DNA from: Polaribacter cellanae
GTDB lineage: Bacteria > Bacteroidota > Bacteroidia > Flavobacteriales > Flavobacteriaceae
Direction: 5' to 3'
DNA length: 64,000 bases
Assembly (NCBI RefSeq): GCF_017569185.1
Contig: NZ_CP071869.1
Coordinates: 558,001-622,000 of the forward strand
Below the pieces are notes generated by a model. The model was not told where the DNA came from. It worked only from the letters and a program-made list of their open reading frames with translations, and did not search any database. Shown here in pieces: positions 1 to 9,314 of the stretch; position 1 is the stretch's first letter, and each line of letters begins with the position of its first letter. A program made the translations under genes and the position numbers.

Positions 1-330
1 AAAAAGAATTTCCGCATTTCTTGTTGCAAATGGCTTAAAACGATTTAACTTGGAATTTATTAGATTATCATTTTTAAAAACTATCCAAGGTTTGTCTGTT
101 GATTTTTTACATTCTATAACAAATGAAAAATTAAAAGAAACACCATTTATTATTTTTCCATAATAAGCAATAATATCTAATTCTCTGTATTTATTGGTAT
201 CAATATCTTTATAAAGTATAGATTGTGTTATTTTGAAACCCTTTTTCTGAAATAAATTTGCAACTTTCATCTCAAATGGATATCCATTTTTTAAAATCCA
301 CTTTTTTAAACTTGCTTCTTTTTCATTCAT
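1..330 (-). CDS. Partial PD-(D/E)XK nuclease-like protein (C-terminus beyond window)
   Basis: An open frame of 110 codons starts at an ATG at 330 and runs off the left edge. What is visible looks like a restriction-endonuclease-like fold: Glu20 in the first helix, then RELDIIAYY with Asp52, then FVIECKKS giving Glu73-x-Lys75, which is the order and spacing of the PD-(D/E)XK catalytic core. It lies 18 bp downstream of the dnaB stop on the same strand, so it may be read through from dnaB. The specific role (DNA repair, defence or RNA processing) cannot be told from a fragment. The fold assignment is by motif only. Confidence 0.65.
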   Translation of the reverse strand, partial: MNEKEASLKKWILKNGYPFEMKVANLFQKKGFKITQSILYKDIDTNKYRELDIIAYYGKIINGVSFNFSFVIECKKSTDKPWIVFKNDNLINSKLNRFKPFATRNAEILF

Positions 331-347
331 TTTATAAAGTTAATGAA

Positions 348-1868
348 TTAAAATGGCATTTCATCATCATCATTACCAAATGCATCTTTTGGATCTACGC
401 CTCCTGCTCCTGCAAAAGGGTCTTCAGGGAAATCTGCATTCATAGAAGATTGGAATTCAGAACTAAAACCTTCCTCTAAATCCGAGAATTTTGCCAAATG
501 TCCTGTAAACTTTAGACGAATATTATCCAAACCACCATTCCTGTGTTTGGCAACAATAAATTCTCCTTGTCCTTCACATGGTGTGTGTTCATCATCATCC
601 CATTCTGTCATTCCATAATATTCTGGACGAAAAATAAAACTTACAATATCTGCATCTTGCTCAATCGCACCAGATTCACGTAAATCGGATAATAAAGGTC
701 TTTTAGATCCTCCACGTGTTTCTACAGCCCTTGATAATTGAGAAAGTGCAATTACTGGAACAGATAATTCTTTTGCTAAGGCTTTTAGGTTTCTAGAAAT
801 CATAGAAATTTCTTGTTCACGGTTTCCTCCTGCTTTTCCTCCAGCTGTCATTAATTGTAAATAGTCAATTACTATAATTCGTACATTATGTTGCGAAACT
901 AATCTTCTTGCTTTTGCACGTAAATCGAAAATTGATAATGATGGTGTATCATCTATAAAAATAGGCGCATCTGATAATTTCTTAACTTTTACGTTTAATT
1001 GTTCCCATTCATGTGGCTCTAAATTTCCTTTTCTTAATTTTTCTGAAGTTAAACCTGTTTCCGAAGAAATCATACGAGTAATTAATTGTACAGAAGACAT
1101 CTCCAAAGAAAATACTGCAACTCCATGATTAAAATCTATCGCCATATTTTTTGCCATGGAAATTACAAATGCTGTTTTTCCCATACCAGGTCTTGCTGCT
1201 ATAATTACTAAATCGGAGGGTTGCCAACCAGAAGTTAGTGCATCTAGTTTGGTAAAACCTGTTGCCAAGCCAGACATTCCTTCTTTGTTACCAATTTCTT
1301 GAATTTTTCTTAAGGCTTGCTTTACTAAAGAACCTGCATCTTCTGAACTCTTTTTTAGATTTCCTTGTGTAACTTCGAACAATTTCCCCTCTGCATCGTC
1401 TAATAAATCGAAAACATCTGTACTATCGTCGTACGCATTTTCTATTATTTCACTAGAAATTGAAATTAATTTACGCTGAATGTATTTTTGTAGAATAATT
1501 CTTGCATGAAATTCGATATGTGCAGAGGAAGCTACTTTTTGCGTTAAACGTATTAAGAAAAAATCGCCTCCAACAAAATCTAACTTTCCGTTCTTTTTTA
1601 ACAAATTAGAAACAGTTAACAAGTCGATTGGTTCTGAATTTTGAAATAATTCGTAAATCGCTGCGTAAATTTCGTGATGTTTTGCATCGTAAAAAGCCTC
1701 TGCACTTAAAATGTCAATTACATCGTCAATTCCTTTTTTGTCAATCATCATTGCTCCCAAAACAGCTTCTTCCAATTCCACTGCCTGTGGAGGAATCTTC
1801 CCTTTTTCGAGACTAATAATTCTTGCCTTATCTATCTTTTTTCCTGCGACAGCATTCGTTTTTTCCAT
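348..1868 (-). CDS. dnaB: Replicative DNA helicase DnaB
   Basis: DnaB is the hexameric helicase that unwinds the replication fork and recruits primase. The 506-residue protein has the all-helical N-terminal DnaB domain (about residues 25-130), a linker, and the RecA-like C-terminal domain with Walker A RPGMGKT at 226-232, Walker B IIVIDYLQLM, and the SQLSRAVE and DLRESGAIEQDAD motifs. Length is normal and no intein is present. The C-terminal tail is acidic (GNDDDEMPF). A TACATTTG promoter element ends only 5 bp before the ATG, so the transcript may be leaderless. Identification is secure. Confidence 0.97.
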   Translation of the reverse strand: MEKTNAVAGKKIDKARIISLEKGKIPPQAVELEEAVLGAMMIDKKGIDDVIDILSAEAFYDAKHHEIYAAIYELFQNSEPIDLLTVSNLLKKNGKLDFVGGDFFLIRLTQKVASSAHIEFHARIILQKYIQRKLISISSEIIENAYDDSTDVFDLLDDAEGKLFEVTQGNLKKSSEDAGSLVKQALRKIQEIGNKEGMSGLATGFTKLDALTSGWQPSDLVIIAARPGMGKTAFVISMAKNMAIDFNHGVAVFSLEMSSVQLITRMISSETGLTSEKLRKGNLEPHEWEQLNVKVKKLSDAPIFIDDTPSLSIFDLRAKARRLVSQHNVRIIVIDYLQLMTAGGKAGGNREQEISMISRNLKALAKELSVPVIALSQLSRAVETRGGSKRPLLSDLRESGAIEQDADIVSFIFRPEYYGMTEWDDDEHTPCEGQGEFIVAKHRNGGLDNIRLKFTGHLAKFSDLEEGFSSEFQSSMNADFPEDPFAGAGGVDPKDAFGNDDDEMPF

Positions 1869-1873
1869 GGTTA

Positions 1874-1881
1874 CAAATGTA
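1874..1881 (-). promoter_or_regulatory. -7 promoter element (TACATTTG) of dnaB
   Basis: On the minus strand TACATTTG matches the Bacteroidota -7 consensus TAnnTTTG. Only five bases separate it from the dnaB ATG, so initiation 5-7 bases downstream would fall on or next to the start codon. No convincing -33 TTTG was found at the usual spacing. Confidence 0.5.
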
Positions 1882-2006
1882 CTTTTTTACTTTGGTAGCG
1901 CTTACAAATTGATAACTTTTATTTGTACACAAATATTGTAAACTAAATTGTTATTATCTTGTTAATAACCAGCGAACTTCTATTTTGAATTCTTATTTTT
2001 ACCCCA

Positions 2007-3083
2007 ATGAAATACAATAAAAAACATCTTTTTCTAACGATTTTTCTTCCAATTCAGGTTTTATTGGTGCAATTGGCCGCTAAAAATCCTGCGTTTATAG
2101 AAACGTATTATTCAAATGCAATTTATCCAATAATTTCTTCATTTTTAAGAATTATTTTGGGTTGGATTCCTTTCTCCTTTGGTGATATTTTACTGATTTT
2201 TCTCTTATTTATCCTTCTTCGTTTTTTATTTCGGTTGATAAAATTTCGATTTAAAAACTTCTTTCACAAAATTATTCATTTTATTGCATTTTTATCTATA
2301 ATTTATTTCTGTTTTTACCTTTTCTGGGGGTTGAATTATTACAGAGAGCCTTTGGCTAAAAACTTAGGTTATCAACAAACAAAATATACTACAGATCAGC
2401 TTCAAAAAGTAACAGAAACCATTATCGAAAAACTGAACTTTTATCAATATACAATTACAAAAAACGACACAATAAAGGTTGTAAACAACTATCATCAAAA
2501 GGAAATGTACAAAATGGCTGTTGCTGGGTATAAAAATTTAGAAGCAGATTTTCCACAATTAAAATACAAGTATAAATCTGTAAAAAGTTCTCTAATGAGT
2601 TTGTTACAAACCTATAATGGAACTTCTGGTTATCTAAATCCATTAACTGGAGAAGCACAAGTAAATAGTAGAATTCCTAAAACAGGATATCCAACAACAG
2701 TTTGCCACGAAATGGCGCATCAAATTGGTTATGCTGCCGAGAATGAGGCAAATTTTATTGGTTTTTTAGCAGCTAATTATAATGATGATATTTATTTTAA
2801 ATATGCAAGTTATAGAATGGCTTTTGGATATTGTATTTCGGAAATTAGAAAAAGAGACCGAAATTTATCAAAAAAACTTTGGCAAACTCTATACAAAGGA
2901 ATTGCCAAAGATTTTAATGCGAGTTATAATTTTTGGCAAGCGTATAAAAATCCTTTTGAACCAATCATTAAAAAAGGTTATAGTGCTTATTTAAAAGCCA
3001 ATAAACAAACTAAAGGTGTAGAATCTTATAATTATGTGGTTGATTTATTAATTTCTTATTTTGAAGCTTCAGCACAACTATAA
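2007..3083 (+). CDS. DUF3810 membrane-anchored zincin-like protein
   Basis: This 358-residue protein begins with hydrophobic segments (residues about 8-30, 45-75 and 90-110), consistent with an inner-membrane anchor. The following domain carries CHEMAHQIGY, an HExxH zinc-binding motif, and ENEANFIGF about 10 residues later, which could supply the third ligand of a gluzincin-type metalloprotease. This is the known architecture of the DUF3810 family of Bacteroidota. Substrate and role are unknown. It is divergent from dnaB and is followed by a gap of 98 bp before the amidohydrolase pair, so it is probably transcribed alone. Confidence 0.85.
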   Translation: MKYNKKHLFLTIFLPIQVLLVQLAAKNPAFIETYYSNAIYPIISSFLRIILGWIPFSFGDILLIFLLFILLRFLFRLIKFRFKNFFHKIIHFIAFLSIIYFCFYLFWGLNYYREPLAKNLGYQQTKYTTDQLQKVTETIIEKLNFYQYTITKNDTIKVVNNYHQKEMYKMAVAGYKNLEADFPQLKYKYKSVKSSLMSLLQTYNGTSGYLNPLTGEAQVNSRIPKTGYPTTVCHEMAHQIGYAAENEANFIGFLAANYNDDIYFKYASYRMAFGYCISEIRKRDRNLSKKLWQTLYKGIAKDFNASYNFWQAYKNPFEPIIKKGYSAYLKANKQTKGVESYNYVVDLLISYFEASAQL

Positions 3084-3181
3084 TTTTCTTAAATTTATGT
3101 TAAAATAACTTCATTTAACAGTTTCCAAATTCCTTCTAATTAAATTTAGAAACTAATTAATTCTTAACTAATTAAAACTAT

Positions 3182-6148
3182 ATGAGAAAACTACTCTTAT
3201 TCTTCTGGTTATTATTGGCATTTTCCATGCATTCGCAAGATTATTTTCCAACAGATGCAGGAGTAAAAACGACAGCAAACACAATGTTTGCCTTTAAAAA
3301 TGCAACTATATACATCACACCAAAAAAAGTGATTAAAAAAGGAACTTTACTGGTTAAAGACGGTAAAGTTGTAGCAACTGGTAATTCTGTAAAAATTCCT
3401 AAAGGAACAAAAACGATAGATCTTTCTGGTAAAACGATTTATCCTTCTTTTATTGATATTTATTCCGATTTTGGAATAAAAAAACCTAAAAGACCTTCAG
3501 GAAATTTTAGAACTACACAATACAAAGCTTCACGTGAAGGATATTATTGGAACGACCATATTCGCCCTGATGTAAATCCTTTAAAGGATTTTTCTTTTGA
3601 TTCTAAAAAAGCTACAGAAATGTTAAAAGCTGGCTTTGGTGTGGTTAACACACATTCTAACGACGGAATTATTCAAGGAAATGGATTATTAATTGCACTA
3701 AACCCTAATTCTTCAAATGCTTACAGAATTTTAGATACCAAGTCTGCACAATATTTATCTTTTTCTAAAAGTGGTGCTTCAAGGCAAGCATATCCAAGTT
3801 CTAGAATGGGTGCCATGGCTTTATTACGTCAGGTTTATAACGATGCTTCTTGGTATGCAAAAGGCAATATGAAAAATACAGATTTGGCTTTAGAAGCGTT
3901 TAACGAGAATAAAAATCTAGTTCAAATTTTTGCAACAAAAAACCATTTAGATGCTTTAAGAGCAGATAAAGTGGGAGACGAATTTGGTGTACAATACACC
4001 ATTGTTGGTAGTGGAGACGAATTCGAGAGAATTAACGATATTAAAGCAACAAATGCCAATTTTATTATTCCTATTAAATTTAGAAATGCTTATGATGTTT
4101 CCAATCCGCTATTGGCAAATCAAGTTTCTTTAGGAGATATGAGAAGATGGAACCAAGAACCTTCTAACTTAAAAGTTTTATCGGAAAATGGTGTAAATTT
4201 TGCTTTGACAACTTACAGTTTAAAGTCAGTTGCTTCATTTCATAAAAACCTACAAAAAGCCATTAAGTATGGTTTTAATAAAGAAAATGCGCTGGCGTCT
4301 TTAACTACAATTCCTGCAAATATTATTGGAAATAACAAAATTGGTAATTTAAAAGAAGGTAGTTATGCTAATTTTATTATTACTTCTGGGGATGTTTTTG
4401 ATGCCAAAACCACCATTTACGAAAATTGGGTTCAAGGAGAAAAAAACGTCGTGAGCGATATGAATATTCGCGATATTACTGGTGAATATAAATTGTCTGC
4501 AAACAATAAAAACTATACTTTAAAAATTACTGGTAAAGAATCTAAGCAAAAAGGAGAAGTTACTTTAGATGGTAAAAAAGTAAAATCGAAATTTTCTTTT
4601 AGTGATGATTGGGTTTCTATCAACTTAAACGAAGGTGGAAACTATACAAGATTGGTTGGGAAAATTATAAATGCTTCCAATGTAATTCAAGGAACTGCTT
4701 ACGATAATAATGGAAATGAATCTTATTTTTCGGCTTCAAAATTAATGAAGAAATCAAGTGATAAAAAGGAAAAGAAAGGTAAAAAATCGAAAGACGAAGA
4801 ATATACTGTAGTTCCAGTTACCTATCCTAACATTGGTTTTGGTAATTACGTTCAACCAAAAACAGAAACAATTTTAATTAAAAATGTAACTGTTTGGACC
4901 AGTGAAGATGAAGGAATTTTACAGAATACAGATGTCTTATTAAAAGATGGTAAGATTTCTAAAATAGGGCAGAATTTAAGAGCAAGAAGTGCCAGAGAAA
5001 TCGATGGAACAGGAAAACATTTAACTGCAGGTATTGTAGATGAACATTCGCACATTGCTGCTTCTTCTATTAATGAAGGTGCACAAAACTCATCAGCAGA
5101 AGTAACGATTGAAGATGTTATAGACCCAACAGATATAAATATTTACAGAAATCTTTCTGGAGGAACCACTTCTGCACAGATTTTACACGGTTCTGCAAAT
5201 CCAATAGGAGGTCGTTCTGCGATTATAAAATTAAAATGGGGAGAAAATGCAGAAGAAATGATTTACGACAATTCTCCTAAATTTATAAAATTCGCTTTGG
5301 GTGAAAATGTAAAACAATCACGTAGTTCTAATGGAACACGTTTCCCACAATCTAGAATGGGAGTTGAACAAATGTTTATAGATTATTTTACAAGAGCACA
5401 AGAATACGATGCTTTAAAGAAAAGTGGAAAACCATATAGAAAGGACGAAGAAATGGAAACAATTTCAGAAATTTTAAATAAAGAACGTTTTATTTCTTGT
5501 CATTCTTACGTACAATCAGAAATTAATATGCTAATGAAGGTTGCAGAGAAATTCAATTTTAACATTAATACATTTACACATATTTTAGAAGGTTATAAAG
5601 TGGCAGATAAAATGGTAGCACATGGTGTTGGAGGTTCTACTTTTTCCGATTGGTGGGCATATAAATACGAAGTTAATGACGCGATTCCATACAATGCTGC
5701 AATTATGCACAATGCAGGAGTTTTAGTAGCAATTAATTCAGATGATAGAGAAATGTCGAGACGTTTGAATCAAGAAGCTGCAAAAACAGTAAAATATGGT
5801 GGAATAACAGAATTAGAAGCTTGGAAAATGGTAACGATTAATCCTGCAAAACTTTTACATATCGACGATAGAGTGGGTAGTATAAAAGTGGGTAAAGATG
5901 CAGATGTTGTACTTTGGAGCGATCATCCAATGTCTATTTATGCAAAAGCAGAAAAAACCATTGTAGATGGAAAAGTGTTTTTCGATAGAGAAATCGACCA
6001 ACAAAAAAGAGTGGCTATTAAAGCTGAAAAAAGTAAGTTAATTAATATGATGTTGAAAGAAAAATTAGGTGGTGCTAAAACACAAGTTCCAATGAAAAGA
6101 AAAGATAGAAACTTTCACTGTGATACTTTAGAAGAACTTAAAAACTAG
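3182..6148 (+). CDS. Exported tandem amidohydrolase (two amidohydrolase-like modules)
   Basis: A signal peptide (MRKLLLFFWLLLAFSMHSQ) leads a 988-residue protein with two amidohydrolase-superfamily modules. The first, about residues 35-430, has the composite-domain start (NATIYITPKK, IDLSGKTIYPSFID) but lacks the HxH metal motif. The second, about 560-960, has GIVDEHSHIA with HSH, NSDDREMSRRLNQ and INPAKLLHIDDRVGSIKVGKDADVVLW, so it is likely the catalytic metal-dependent half. A spacer domain (about 450-530) separates them. Members are imidazolonepropionase/dipeptidase-like periplasmic hydrolases; the substrate is not predictable. It is 5 bp upstream of a second amidohydrolase gene, suggesting an operon and a complex. 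Confidence 0.88.
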   Translation: MRKLLLFFWLLLAFSMHSQDYFPTDAGVKTTANTMFAFKNATIYITPKKVIKKGTLLVKDGKVVATGNSVKIPKGTKTIDLSGKTIYPSFIDIYSDFGIKKPKRPSGNFRTTQYKASREGYYWNDHIRPDVNPLKDFSFDSKKATEMLKAGFGVVNTHSNDGIIQGNGLLIALNPNSSNAYRILDTKSAQYLSFSKSGASRQAYPSSRMGAMALLRQVYNDASWYAKGNMKNTDLALEAFNENKNLVQIFATKNHLDALRADKVGDEFGVQYTIVGSGDEFERINDIKATNANFIIPIKFRNAYDVSNPLLANQVSLGDMRRWNQEPSNLKVLSENGVNFALTTYSLKSVASFHKNLQKAIKYGFNKENALASLTTIPANIIGNNKIGNLKEGSYANFIITSGDVFDAKTTIYENWVQGEKNVVSDMNIRDITGEYKLSANNKNYTLKITGKESKQKGEVTLDGKKVKSKFSFSDDWVSINLNEGGNYTRLVGKIINASNVIQGTAYDNNGNESYFSASKLMKKSSDKKEKKGKKSKDEEYTVVPVTYPNIGFGNYVQPKTETILIKNVTVWTSEDEGILQNTDVLLKDGKISKIGQNLRARSAREIDGTGKHLTAGIVDEHSHIAASSINEGAQNSSAEVTIEDVIDPTDINIYRNLSGGTTSAQILHGSANPIGGRSAIIKLKWGENAEEMIYDNSPKFIKFALGENVKQSRSSNGTRFPQSRMGVEQMFIDYFTRAQEYDALKKSGKPYRKDEEMETISEILNKERFISCHSYVQSEINMLMKVAEKFNFNINTFTHILEGYKVADKMVAHGVGGSTFSDWWAYKYEVNDAIPYNAAIMHNAGVLVAINSDDREMSRRLNQEAAKTVKYGGITELEAWKMVTINPAKLLHIDDRVGSIKVGKDADVVLWSDHPMSIYAKAEKTIVDGKVFFDREIDQQKRVAIKAEKSKLINMMLKEKLGGAKTQVPMKRKDRNFHCDTLEELKN

Positions 6149-6153
6149 AAAAA

Positions 6154-7452
6154 ATGATAAAAAAAATAATTTATAGTTTATTGTTTTTCTGTTTAGTAGG
6201 AAACATAAACGCACAACAAACTCCAGCAGATAGGCAAACAACTGCGTTTTCTATTGAGGGTGCAACTGCACATTTAGGAAATGGAAAAGTAATTGAAAAC
6301 TCCTTAATTATGTTTAACGAAGGTAAAATTACATTTGTTGGAAGTGCAATGATGAGAATTGCCAGAGAAGGAAATATTATTAACGCCAAAGGAAAACACA
6401 TTTATCCAGGTTTTATTGCTGCAAATACAACTTTAGGTTTGGTAGAAATCGATGCTGTAAAAGCAAGTGACGACCAAAGAGAAATCGGGATTATGAATCC
6501 TCATATTAGAAGTTTAATCGCATACAATGCAGAAAGTAAAGTTGTGGAATCTATGAGACCAAATGGGGTTTTAATGGCGCAAATTACACCAAGAGGAGGC
6601 ACACTTTCTGGAACATCTTCCATTGTACAATTAGATGCTTGGAACTGGGAAGATGCAAGTATTAAGACAGACGATGCTATTCATATGAATTGGCCTACGA
6701 GTTTTACTTCTGGAAGATGGTGGTTGGGAGAAGACCCTGCTTTAAAGCCAGATAAAAATTACGCTAAAAACACCCATAGAATAATTTCTTATTTTTCTGA
6801 TGCTAAAAATTATTTGGCAGGAAAAAAATCGCCAAAAAACATTCCTTTCGAAGCTACAAAAGGGTTGTTTAATGGAAACACGAAGTTATACCTTCATGTA
6901 AATGGAGAAAAAGAAATTACAGATGCCATTACAGAAATGAAGAAATTAGGCATTAATAATTTAGTAGTTGTACATGGAGTTGGCGCAGAAAATATTTCAG
7001 AAATATTGGTTAGCAATAATGTTCCTGTGATTTTAGACAGACCTCACAGAAATCCAAATAGCGAAGACGATGCGTATGATTATACGTATACAATCGCTAA
7101 AATCTTAACAGATAAAGGAATTTTAGTTGGTTTAGGTATGCAAGGGCAAATGGAAAGAATGAATTCTAGAAACTTACCTTTTTATGCAGGAACGTTTGCA
7201 GCACATGGTTTGGAGAAAGAAGAAGCTGTAAAGTTAATAACACACAACAATGCCAAAATTTTAGGAATTGATAGTTTTGTAGGTACTTTAGAGGTTGGTA
7301 AAGATGCGACCCTATTTATTTCGGAAGGAGATGCTTTAGATATGAGAACCAATATTATATCGAAAGCCTTTATACAAGGTAGAGATATTAGTTTAGAAAC
7401 ACACCAAACCATACTTTGGAAACGCTATTCCAACAAATACAAATCTAAATAA
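6154..7452 (+). CDS. Exported amidohydrolase-family protein
   Basis: The 432-residue protein begins with a signal peptide (MIKKIIYSLLFFCLVGNINAQ) and continues with an amidohydrolase composite domain and TIM-barrel-like body; the C-terminal LITHNNAKILGIDSFVGTLEVGKDATLFI is the hallmark of the family. The N-terminal HxH metal motif is replaced (IYPGFIAANTTLG), as in the first half of its upstream neighbour, so catalysis may be reduced or rely on another site. It follows the larger amidohydrolase with a 5-bp gap and precedes a strong terminator, so the two form a bicistronic unit. Substrate unknown. Confidence 0.85.
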   Translation: MIKKIIYSLLFFCLVGNINAQQTPADRQTTAFSIEGATAHLGNGKVIENSLIMFNEGKITFVGSAMMRIAREGNIINAKGKHIYPGFIAANTTLGLVEIDAVKASDDQREIGIMNPHIRSLIAYNAESKVVESMRPNGVLMAQITPRGGTLSGTSSIVQLDAWNWEDASIKTDDAIHMNWPTSFTSGRWWLGEDPALKPDKNYAKNTHRIISYFSDAKNYLAGKKSPKNIPFEATKGLFNGNTKLYLHVNGEKEITDAITEMKKLGINNLVVVHGVGAENISEILVSNNVPVILDRPHRNPNSEDDAYDYTYTIAKILTDKGILVGLGMQGQMERMNSRNLPFYAGTFAAHGLEKEEAVKLITHNNAKILGIDSFVGTLEVGKDATLFISEGDALDMRTNIISKAFIQGRDISLETHQTILWKRYSNKYKSK

Positions 7453-7461
7453 TACAATTAA

Positions 7462-7488
7462 AAAAGGCTCGCTGTTCGCGAGCCTTTT
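7462..7488 (+). terminator. Rho-independent terminator of the amidohydrolase operon
   Basis: A perfect 11-bp stem (AAAAGGCTCGC / GCGAGCCTTTT) with a 5-base loop ends in a T run, 10 bp after the stop codon. Confidence 0.9.
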
Positions 7489-7635
7489 CAATCAAAAACA
7501 GTTAACATGTAATAATAGTTAACAAGTTCTTCTTCATAGCAACCTTTTCTTTTTCAAATAATTTACAAAAGACTAACTAATTATTACATTACAAATATTG
7601 GAATAATTTCCTTACCTCCTATACCTACAATTAGG

Positions 7636-7643
7636 TATATTTG
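7636..7643 (+). promoter_or_regulatory. -7 promoter element (TATATTTG) of the TrmH-type gene
   Basis: TATATTTG matches TAnnTTTG and ends 5 bp before the chosen ATG at 7649, the same spacing as at dnaB. A very short or absent 5' leader is implied. Confidence 0.45.
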
Positions 7644-7648
7644 TGTTT

Positions 7649-8440
7649 ATGAAAGAAATTACGAGCATTCATAATACATATATTAAAGGCCTTCAGAAAT
7701 TACAAGATAAATCGCGTGAACGAAAAAAAACTGGGCGTTTTATTATTGAGGGCAAAAGAGAAGTTTCTTTGGCCATTAAAAGTTATTATGAGTTTGATAC
7801 CATTCTTTTTGTGGAAGAAATCATTTCAGAAAAAGAAATTTTAGCCCTTTTTAATGAGAATGTAAACAGAATTATTATTTCTAAGGAAGTATATCAGAAA
7901 TTGGCCTACAGAGATTCTACAGAAGGAATTATTGCTGTTACAAAAGCGAAAGATTTCTCTTTGGAGCATATCAAATTCAAAAATAAAAATCCTTTAATTT
8001 TAATTGCTGAAGGCATTGAGAAACCAGGAAATATAGGAGCTCTTTTAAGAACTGCAGATGCAGCAAATTTAGATGCTGTTTTTATTGCAGACCCTAAAAG
8101 CGATTTGTACAATTCTAATATTATAAGATCTAGTGTGGGTTGTATTTTTACAAATAAAATTGCAGTAGGAACTTCAACAGAAATTATAGACTTTCTTCAA
8201 AAGAACAACATCAATATTTATGCAGCAACTTTGCAAAACTCGAATGAATATCACAAAGAAAATTATATAAAATCCTCAGCAATTGTAGTAGGAACTGAAG
8301 CTACAGGTTTAACAGAACAATGGCGAAATGTGGCTACACAAAATATAAATATTCCAATGCAAGGACAAATAGACTCGATGAATGTTTCTGTTTCTGCAGC
8401 CATTATTTTGTTTGAAGCGAAAAGACAACGAAGTTTTTAA
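7649..8440 (+). CDS. TrmH/SpoU-family RNA 2'-O-methyltransferase
   Basis: The 263-residue protein has an N-terminal substrate-binding domain (about 1-100) and a C-terminal SPOUT methyltransferase domain with its three motifs: IAEGIEKPGNIGALLRTADA, VVGTEATGL, and IPMQGQIDSMNVSVSAAIILFEA. The knot binds S-adenosylmethionine, and the protein methylates a ribose in rRNA or tRNA; which nucleotide is not predictable. I chose the ATG at 7649 rather than an in-frame GTG two codons earlier, because the GTG overlaps the promoter element. It is monocistronic between two unrelated genes. Confidence 0.92.
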   Translation: MKEITSIHNTYIKGLQKLQDKSRERKKTGRFIIEGKREVSLAIKSYYEFDTILFVEEIISEKEILALFNENVNRIIISKEVYQKLAYRDSTEGIIAVTKAKDFSLEHIKFKNKNPLILIAEGIEKPGNIGALLRTADAANLDAVFIADPKSDLYNSNIIRSSVGCIFTNKIAVGTSTEIIDFLQKNNINIYAATLQNSNEYHKENYIKSSAIVVGTEATGLTEQWRNVATQNINIPMQGQIDSMNVSVSAAIILFEAKRQRSF

Positions 8441-8497
8441 ATATTTTAATCTAAAATAAATTAGTAATTTAGAAAATTAATTATAAAAAATAGTGAG

Positions 8498-9241
8498 ATG
8501 AGTGTATTAGGAATTGATATTGGAGGTTCTGGAATTAAAGGAGCAATTGTAAATACAAAAACAGGTGAATTACTTTCTGAAAGACACAGAATTACAACTC
8601 CAAAACCAGCAACTCCAGAAGCTGTTGCGAAAGTTGTAAAAGAAATGATACAGCATTTTAAATGGAAAAAAGAAGTGGGTTGTAGTTTTCCTACCACAAT
8701 TGTAGATGGAAAATGCATTCATTTTGGAAATTTGAGTCCAAAATGGCTAAATGTTAAGGTAAATAAACTTTTTAAAAAAGAATGTAAACTCCCTTTTTAT
8801 ATTAGTAACGATGCAGATTTAGCAGGTTTAGCAGAAGTAAGTTTAGGAGCCGCAAAAAAAGAAAAAGGATTGGTAATTGTGGTAACCATTGGAACAGGAA
8901 TTGGTTCTGGAATGTTCTACAAAGGAAAATTAATTCCGAATTTAGAAATAGGTAGAATGCTACATACAAATGGAGAAATTATTGAATTCTATACAGCAGA
9001 TTCTGTAAGAAAAAAAGAAAATTTAAAATTGGCAGAATGGGCAAAAAGATTTGACGTCTTGCTAGAATATATTAGAATCGTTTTTACACCAAGTTTAATT
9101 GTTTTAGGAGGAGGAATAAGTAAAAAATACGACGATTTTAAAAAACACTTAACAACAGATGTTCCTGTAAAAGTTGCTGAATTTAAAAACAATGCAGGTA
9201 TTATTGGAGCTGCAATGTATGCTAAGAAAATGAGTAAGTAA
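8498..9241 (+). CDS. ppgK: ROK-family polyphosphate glucokinase
   Basis: The 247-residue protein opens with [15 protein letters not shown], the phosphate-binding loop of ROK sugar kinases, followed by [13 protein letters not shown], the catalytic-Asp region [12 protein letters not shown], and [26 protein letters not shown]. Length and the compact C-terminal half fit polyphosphate-dependent glucokinase, which phosphorylates glucose using polyphosphate or ATP in the cytoplasm. The usual ROK CxCGxxGC zinc motif is absent, as expected for this subgroup. It sits 57 bp after the methyltransferase and 73 bp before the M48 protease, with no clear operon partner. Confidence 0.88.
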   Translation: MSVLGIDIGGSGIKGAIVNTKTGELLSERHRITTPKPATPEAVAKVVKEMIQHFKWKKEVGCSFPTTIVDGKCIHFGNLSPKWLNVKVNKLFKKECKLPFYISNDADLAGLAEVSLGAAKKEKGLVIVVTIGTGIGSGMFYKGKLIPNLEIGRMLHTNGEIIEFYTADSVRKKENLKLAEWAKRFDVLLEYIRIVFTPSLIVLGGGISKKYDDFKKHLTTDVPVKVAEFKNNAGIIGAAMYAKKMSK

Positions 9242-9314
9242 TTTTAAAACAACTATAAAAAAAATGCGCTCTTGCTAGAAAAAAAGTAAACAAACTCGTT
9301 AGAAAAAACACAAA

